Assembly: GCA_000697665.1 (NCBI GenBank)
Contig: KL197714.1
Span: 301,850 to 336,483 of the forward strand
DNA length: 34,634 nt
Reading direction: 5' to 3'
Origin: Jaapia argillacea MUCL 33604
Lineage: Eukaryota > Basidiomycota > Agaricomycetes > Jaapiales > Jaapiaceae
Each line of letters begins with the position of its first letter. Position 1 is the stretch's first letter. The translations under genes and the position numbers were made by a program. Under the pieces are notes generated by a model that was not told where the DNA came from, ran no database searches, and worked only from the letters and a program-made list of their open reading frames with translations. Below are positions 30,101 through 34,634 of the stretch, piece after piece.

Positions 30101-32837
30101 ATCCAAGATCCCAGCCACTGTCTGAAGACCTTACGGAACAATCTGTTCTCTGGGGCGCGGTTGCTTGTCCTTGGCCAGCACCCAATCTACTATGAGCAAA
30201 TACGAAACATGGCATTCGATGATGCAGGACCCCTCTACCGCCGCGATGTTGAGAAGCTTGACCATCAAGATGATCGCGCAGCTTCGCGACTATTCTCCGC
30301 AACAGCGTTGAAATATCTGGTTGAATCATACCCAGATAATCTGGGACTTGCAGCCTATCTATTTGTCTTCGGTGATATGGTAGATGCCTACCAGAACCGA
30401 GCGATCTCCCACCTAGAACGTGCGAAGATGGTCCTCTGAGCCAAGTTTTTCAAGGACATATGGAAGACCTTCCTTCAAGAAGCCGGATATCCCAAGGCTC
30501 GATACTACATCTCGCAAGAGGCTGACGACATTAGCGATATCCTCATCAATGGATATATCTCGCTACTTATCATCCACCGGGATCATTTGGAACGGCCTCA
30601 TGCATTCCCGCTCCTTCCTTGGCTTCATGGCACATCCCCAAACGAGCATGCATTTGGGACGTGGCGCTCTGTCCTTGAAGATCCTACAATGCTCGACATC
30701 CTTCATCTCGTCCCGAAAACTGATGCAATGCTTCAGTCGGCATGCCAAGTTCAGTACTCATCGAAGGCTGATTTCAAGAAGACGGCATCGGGCTACCACC
30801 ATACCTACTTCAGTGGCGAAGGGGCAAACCTTCATGTCCTGGCTGAGTACCCCTCCGACTCCGAGATTGCCGATGCTGCGAAGGCAGCTTTTGAGGAGGC
30901 AATGATGTTATGGGATCTCCTCGGATATGACCCCTCTACCTCCCACTCGCCCTCTCTACCTTCGCAAATAATCATCGACTCCTCAGAGGCCGAAGATACT
31001 CTGGATGAGGAAGCCCATGATGGTAATGATGGCGAGGCCATATGCAATACCGAAGAATCATTATCCCCCAATGCCGACCTCCAAGCGGCTCTTGACGAGA
31101 GTCGACGCGGTCAGATCGAAAGCCCCGTTGTTGATACTTGCCTCGACGAGTGTAGTTACGCTGCGGTAGCTTTGAGCATTCAGGACCTTGCTCAGATGTG
31201 AGTTTTCCGATTGTAGCTGTCCTCATTCAAAGCTGACCTGATTCGATTAGCACCAGCCTCCCAGAAGATGATCCCGAGACACTGGCAATCATTCGGGATC
31301 GACTCGGCGCTGTACTGTCTGCCATCGCGAAGACAGGCCCCAAAGCTGCGGCCGAAGTCAAGATTCTCATAGCTTCAACATGCGGACCAGCATCTTCTTC
31401 GCCCTCTCACCCCACTTCCCAGGACATCCTAGCACCTATTGATCTTTCTGGCACAAATTCCGAAGACACCAACCGCACACTCGTACCTTTCAGCCTATCC
31501 CCGCTTGTTGCCTTGCGAGAGGGGCACCAAACGACCGAGGCCCGGGATGGTGTTCGTACCCGCAGCACTACTGTTGGGCCTGAGCAAATCTTGAAAGCAA
31601 GCTCTGTTCGTCTTGAACTTGCCAGAAAAATATGGGATGTCATTCGTCGAGATCAGGCCATTGGGACCCAAACTGGTCTTGCGAGACAGCAGAGATACGG
31701 AAAAGCTGCCGCGGGATCAGCCCTGGAGACGCAAGAAGCTGCTACTGGCAACACCGAGAATGCACGACTTGCTGCTCAGGCAGGAGCAGGTGAGGTCAGT
31801 ATGATCATTCTCATTCCGAGTTGCGGAGGCTTTGAAACTGATTCGTTATTGTTTACAAAAGATTGTCCGTCGACGGCGTACTGTTTTCAAGGGGCTCAAG
31901 TGTTGCGACACTGTTTCTACGGCCAAGATCGATCGGCTAACCCTGCTGGAAAATGGCGCTTATGGTATTGTGATCGTTGACGGAGAGCTTATGATTGGAA
32001 AAGGTGAGTTCCCTTTCGGGAACATATTGTTGATTTTGCGACTCATTTACTACTGGCTTGCAGTTCTGACAATGTACGAGAAAGGAGGCGGGAAGAACGG
32101 CAAGCACGCTTGGGTGTCATCCTCATCCACCATCGGTGCAATATCCTACCTTGCCGTCCAACTCTGGCACCAATCGCATGCATCACCACGACAATTTCGG
32201 GGTGTCCACGGAAATTTATCTGCAGCTGGTCTCATCCGCTTTGCACATCTCCCTCCCGGCTCATTCCTCTCCATCATACCTGATCCTTCTGCATCCGTTA
32301 ATGTCAAGGATGGAGGGCGTATTCTCGATCTTACAGCAGCTTGTTATGCAACTTTATTCTCGAAGCTGTTGGAGGAAAAGGCTGCTCTCGTGACCGCAGT
32401 GAAGAAGCTGAACAATCCGAGAAGGAAAAAGGATGCTGGGGAGGCATCAGGAGGAGAATCCTGAATATCTGGGGGGTTTCTGGTGCCATGGGATGCTTTG
32501 TGTATATTTCTACATTTTTCCGGGATTTATTCGAATTTATAGATGTTGGATATACCGGTCCAGGTAGATCTGGGGGGGTTGGTATAATGTCTCATATAAT
32601 CCAAGTAAAATATCGCCCAAGTAGCTATATTTTTGTACAGTACGCGCAATGGGAGGGTGAGGCTGTCTATATCCGACCCAACCGTCTATAAACCAGGGTC
32701 CTGATGCAAAAGGGGATGGGGGTCAGTACGTCTTGCATTTTGGTAGAACTTGTGAGGCAACGACGCGAGATGATTGGAGAGAGTACCTTGAGTTTCTTGC
32801 AACGAACACATGCTCCTGGGCTGTAGAAGATATTCAT
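24196..32837 (-). CDS. Zn2Cys6 mini-gene gamma, intron holds the transposon
   Basis: Exon 1 is 32787-32837 (MNIFYSPGACVRCKKLK), exon 2 is 24196-24288 (VRCVFPNPTGPCTRCESG..). Together they give C-x2-C-x6-C-x8-C-x2-C-x6-C, the exact ligand spacing of a fungal Zn(II)2Cys6 (GAL4-type) DNA-binding cluster, in 47 aa. The intron is interrupted by the 8.4-kb element 24316-32702; without it and one target copy the intron is 103 nt, equal to that of gene beta. Exon 2 ends in TGA directly over a GTGATA that could instead be a splice donor, so a longer protein is possible. Expression across the insertion is doubtful, since the likely branch site (TACTGAC) is now 8.4 kb from the acceptor. Confidence 0.7.
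24308..24315. repeat. Target-site duplication, left
   Basis: GATGCAAA, identical to 32703-32710 on the other side of the element. Confidence 0.93.
24316..24348 (+). repeat. Left terminal inverted repeat
   Basis: The first 27 bases are perfectly inverted at 32676-32702; extending to 33 bases adds one mismatch. Confidence 0.95.
24349..25024. other. Element 5' leader
   Basis: About 0.7 kb between the left terminal repeat and the first supportable coding sequence. Open frames on both strands (for example 24588-25061 minus) are short and unrecognised. The element's promoter should lie here. Confidence 0.5.
25025..32464 (+). pseudogene. Ubl-Ulp1-zinc finger-transposase gene with two in-frame stops
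   Basis: Exons 25025-25517, 25563-25847, 25912-26016, 26074-29216, 29270-31197, 31251-31794, 31862-32003, 32064-32464; frame is kept over all seven introns (2347 codons). Domains: ubiquitin-like fold about residues 144-231 ending LGG; Ulp1/C48 cysteine protease with His (HHWAV, 27042), Asp (CGDS), Gln (ADQGDD) and Cys (SVSCG); Pro/Ser/Thr repeat; zinc-finger-like HSVC..HLEKC, where the first ligand is His; transposase core with Asp 29570 (GIDERL), Asp 29957 (SDGAAPE), Asp 30107 (DPSHCLKTLRNNL) and Glu 30644 (SPNEHAFG) as candidate catalytic residues; Lys-rich C-terminus. TGA at 29975 and 30437 each stand where Arg is expected (DGAAPE-x-DACK, MVL-x-AKFF). Otherwise the frame is undamaged, so decay is recent. 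The N-terminus is uncertain. Confidence 0.85.
27447..28064 (+). repeat. Coding minisatellite, 120-bp unit, about five copies
   Basis: The string GAAACTACTCCAGCGTCTAC and its variants recur at 27570, 27690, 27810, 27930 and 28050, exactly 120 nt apart. Each unit encodes 40 residues rich in Pro, Ser and Thr (core LPFTSPPPSE, then DPRN/D-xET). The multiple-of-three unit keeps the frame, and the antisense frame is also open, which explains a long minus-strand ORF there. Confidence 0.92.
32465..32669. other. Element 3' non-coding region
   Basis: Between the stop codon of the transposase gene and the right terminal repeat. No feature recognised. Confidence 0.6.
32670..32702 (-). repeat. Right terminal inverted repeat
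   Basis: Inverse of 24316-24348, with 27 of 27 outer bases identical. Confidence 0.95.
32703..32710. repeat. Target-site duplication, right
   Basis: GATGCAAA, identical to 24308-24315. Confidence 0.93.
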
Positions 32838-32868
32838 GATTAGACGGATACCGACCCTCGAAACTCAA

Positions 32869-33253
32869 TCAAAGGGAAACGCACAGTCGCGGCTTCGCAG
32901 CCTGACTTTGCCCAGCTTCTTGCGGATTGTGATCCGAACTCGAATTACTTTCCTCCGAGACTCGGTTACTGTCAGTTTTATCATCACTTTCCTCGGGGAA
33001 TCGGCTAGGTCCCAGCCCCTTCACCGCCTTGACGCACTCCATTCCCGTAGATTCACACCTCGTGCACGGATCAGTAGTGTTTGGGAACACACATTTCATC
33101 TGCATAACGTGGTCAGTACGTTTTGCACATCATGGCGGCAATGGGGTTCATGGAGATCGTAGAGCTCGGGAGGCAGCGATGTGGGATGATGGGAGAGATT
33201 ACCTTGAGCTTCTTGCAACGAACACATGCTCCTGGGCTGTAGAAGATATTCAT
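32869..33253 (-). CDS. Zn2Cys6 mini-gene beta
   Basis: Exons 33203-33253 (MNIFYSPGACVRCKKLK) and 32869-33099 (MKCVFPNTTDPCTRCESTGMEC..), intron 103 nt, 93 aa. The joined cluster is C-x2-C-x6-C-x8-C-x2-C-x6-C, a perfect GAL4-type zinc cluster, expected to bind DNA in the nucleus. After the cluster comes a short acidic Ser/Asp/Glu-rich tail (FPEESDDKTDSNRVSEES) and no dimerisation or activation domain. Usual zinc-cluster regulators are 500-1000 aa, so this is either a free-standing small protein or a fragment. The Met start is the first in the unit but was not confirmed by other evidence. Confidence 0.65.
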
Positions 33254-33284
33254 GATTAGGCGGATACCGACTCTCGAAACTTCA

Positions 33285-33675
33285 TCAATGGGAAACGCAC
33301 AGTCGCGGCTTCGCAGCCTGACTCTGCCCAGCTTCTTGCGGGTTGTGATCCGAACTCGAATTTCTCTCCTCCAGGACTCGGTTACTACTGTCGGTGATAT
33401 CATCACTTTCCTCAGGGAGTCGGTGAGGTCCCAGCCCCTTCACCGCCTTCGCGCACTCCACTCCCGCAGATTCACACCTCGTGCACGGGCCAGTAGTGTT
33501 TGGAAACACACATTTCATCTGCATAACGGGGTCAGTACGTTTAATTGCACATCATGGCGGCAATGGGGTTCATGGAGATCGTAGAGCTCGGGAGGCAGCG
33601 ACGTGGGATGATGGGAGTGATTACCTTGAGCTTCTTACAACGAGTACATGTTCCCAGGCTACAGAAGGTAATCAT
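33285..33675 (-). CDS. Zn2Cys6 mini-gene alpha
   Basis: Exons 33625-33675 (MITFCSLGTCTRCKKLK) and 33285-33518 (MKCVFPNTTGPCTRCESAG..), intron 106 nt, 94 aa. Zinc ligands and spacing are the same as in beta, with the same acidic tail (LPEESDDITDSSNRVLEE). It is the first unit of the array in the direction of transcription and the one with the conserved upstream flank, so it is the unit most likely to have its own promoter. An in-frame Met at 33762 would add 29 residues. Confidence 0.65.
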
Positions 33676-33825
33676 AATCGGATGAATACCGACCCTCGAA
33701 GCGTTATCAAAGGGAAACTCACAGTCGCCAACTCGGAACCTGGACTTCTTGCCAGCTGTCATCCGAACTCGAATTATCCTCCTCCGGAAGTGGGTTACTT
33801 GTACTCGAAGACATTGTTAAGGTAT

Positions 33826-34050
33826 CCAGGGTTGAATACAGCCAGGTGAGGTTAGGGGAGATTTCTGACACTGGCACAAACAGCTGTCTCGACTCTCTGT
33901 ACTTATAAATACAGAATTATCAGCGCCTATGATCAGGTACCAAACGGCGATGCAAAATCTCCGTGCTCTGCTCAGCCTCAGTGCGGTTCATATTCCTAGA
34001 AGGACTAGTGGGAAGATAGGATCGGCGACGATCTGAGACTCCCCTCGTCG
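33826..34050. repeat. Upstream flank of the array, partner of 23887-24115
   Basis: Same-orientation partner of the block at the left side. On the minus strand it lies 150-375 nt upstream of the alpha start and holds TATTTATAAG near 33900, a possible TATA element. Confidence 0.65.
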
Positions 34051-34487
34051 TAGAACCAGTCACCTGTGAGGGTGTTGTTACGAACCGATTGTCAAGCTGG
34101 TTGGGGCTGAGGTAGGTGACAAGGCAACATCTCCGGGCTGGACTGGAAAGATAAGATAAGATGATTCATGTTTATGTAAAATCAATCTAGCAAAGAGCCC
34201 CTCTTCAGCCGCGATCATTGAATAACCCAACCATTCATCGGGAACGAGTGTCGGGACCCGTGGCAACCACAGGGGTTGACACAATGCTTAATATCAGTTG
34301 GGAGTGCAATGTTTAATATTAGTTGGGAGTGTACTTAGGGTGTCAATTATCTCAATCATAAACTTCATTGTCAAGGAGAATAGATAGTACATTAACAACT
34401 TTAACATAGTATAGCATCAGCAAACTTGGAAAGCATTCAACTTAACAAAAAGGTCAGTGATATATTTTAGTAAAAGGAGTTGGAAAC
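34051..34487. other. Non-coding region, 3' flank of the helicase fragment
   Basis: AT-rich DNA between the zinc-cluster array flank and the helicase stop codon. It probably includes the end of the Helitron-type element, but no CTRR end with a preceding hairpin could be fixed. Confidence 0.45.
34282..34331 (+). repeat. 25-bp tandem repeat, two copies
   Basis: 34282-34306 and 34307-34331 differ at two positions, both C/T. The copies end in AGTTGGGAGTG. Confidence 0.9.
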
Positions 34488-34634
34488 TTACTCAAGAAGT
34501 ACTTCAGGATATACAATGTTGGTTGTCTTTGTTGTTTCAGAACCTGGGGGAAAGAGGACCTTTATTCTGTTCACTGATGTAACACATGACAGAGCAACAT
34601 AGAGCTGGCCATGGGTGAAAACAGGTGTCTGCAG
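34488..34634 (-). CDS. PIF1/Helitron-type helicase, C-terminal 48 residues
   Basis: Open from the window edge to TAA at 34488-34490. [15 protein letters not shown] matches motif VI of PIF1-family superfamily 1 helicases (usually QLYVALSRVTS), and IVYPEVL is the usual end of fungal Helitron RepHel proteins. The motif VI arginine, which contacts the ATP gamma phosphate, is Cys here (TGT at 34584-34586), so the copy is probably inactive. The rest of the gene lies outside the window. A host PIF1 helicase is less likely because host copies keep this Arg. Confidence 0.8.
   Translation of the reverse strand: MQTPVFTHGQLYVALSCVTSVNRIKVLFPPGSETTKTTNIVYPEVLLE

Larger units (their letters stand above)
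24316..32702 (+). mobile_element. 8,387-bp TIR DNA transposon with Ubl-Ulp1-transposase gene
   Basis: Both ends begin AGGACCCTGGTTTATAGACG in inverted orientation and are flanked by the same 8 bp (GATGCAAA). The interior holds one plus-strand gene covering most of its length. An 8-bp duplication fits hAT, P and Zisupton/KDZ-type elements, among others. The transposase core (DPSHCLKTLRNNL and related motifs) recalls the P/KDZ side, and Ulp1-type proteases occur in several fungal and plant element families. I cannot assign it to a named superfamily. The host site is the intron of zinc-cluster gene gamma. Confidence 0.93.
32785..33850 (-). repeat. Tandem array of zinc-cluster gene units
   Basis: Three units begin (plus-strand reading) with ACCTTGAG at 32785, 33201 and 33623, spacing 416 and 422 nt. 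Each unit spans from one first exon to the next, so a gene's two exons belong to adjacent units. The third unit is cut short by the upstream flank. The left end of the array is split off by the transposon. Confidence 0.85.

Noticed and set aside
34190-34290. Helitron 3' terminus with hairpin (CCTGTGG/CCACGGG on the minus strand)
   Set aside because: A short imperfect stem exists near 34255-34275, but no CTRR end follows at the usual 10-12 nt.

Overview
The window reads as nuclear DNA of a filamentous basidiomycete, most likely an Agaricomycete. Genes are split by many short introns (mostly 47-70 nt, GT..AG), reading frames are conserved across those introns, and the families present (TOK-type potassium channel, F-box-like/LRR proteins, small HsbA-like secreted proteins, Zn2Cys6 zinc clusters, a Ulp1-bearing transposase, a Helitron-type helicase tail) are typical of mushrooms. 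No bacterial features, CRISPR arrays, rRNA or tRNA genes were seen. The species cannot be told from the sequence alone. All exon maps were assembled by eye from splice signals and family resemblance.

Layout. 1-3.8 kb: no supportable gene. 3.8-9.0 kb: two divergent housekeeping genes, URA5 (orotate phosphoribosyltransferase, minus) and a nine-exon outward-rectifier K+ channel of the TOK1 family (plus). 9.3-10.0 kb: a protein with two BTB-like domains (minus). 10.7-13.8 kb and 20.8-23.4 kb: two copies of an eight-exon gene with two F-box-like modules. The second copy (B) is open throughout. The first (A) has a one-base frameshift and a 412-nt run of N whose flanks carry the same 53 bases, so the gap is probably an assembly artefact. 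14.0-18.5 kb, between the copies: three small secreted proteins with a shared six-exon plan, probably hydrophobic-surface-binding (HsbA-like) proteins.

23.7-34.1 kb: a minus-strand array of very small two-exon genes, each encoding little more than a Zn2Cys6 zinc cluster (alpha, beta, gamma, plus a degenerate delta). The intron of gamma holds an 8,387-bp DNA transposon (24316-32702) with 33-bp terminal inverted repeats and a perfect 8-bp target duplication. Removing the element and one target copy leaves a 103-nt intron, exactly the length of the beta intron, which fixes the element's ends. The transposon carries one eight-exon gene whose product would contain a ubiquitin-like domain ending in Gly-Gly, a Ulp1/C48 SUMO-type protease with its catalytic residues, a 120-bp-period Pro/Ser/Thr repeat, a zinc-finger-like motif and an RNase-H-like transposase core. 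Its frame holds through every intron but has two TGA codons, each where Arg is expected, as CGA-to-TGA changes would give.

34.5-34.6 kb: the last 48 codons of a PIF1/Helitron-type helicase run off the right edge; the motif VI arginine is cysteine.
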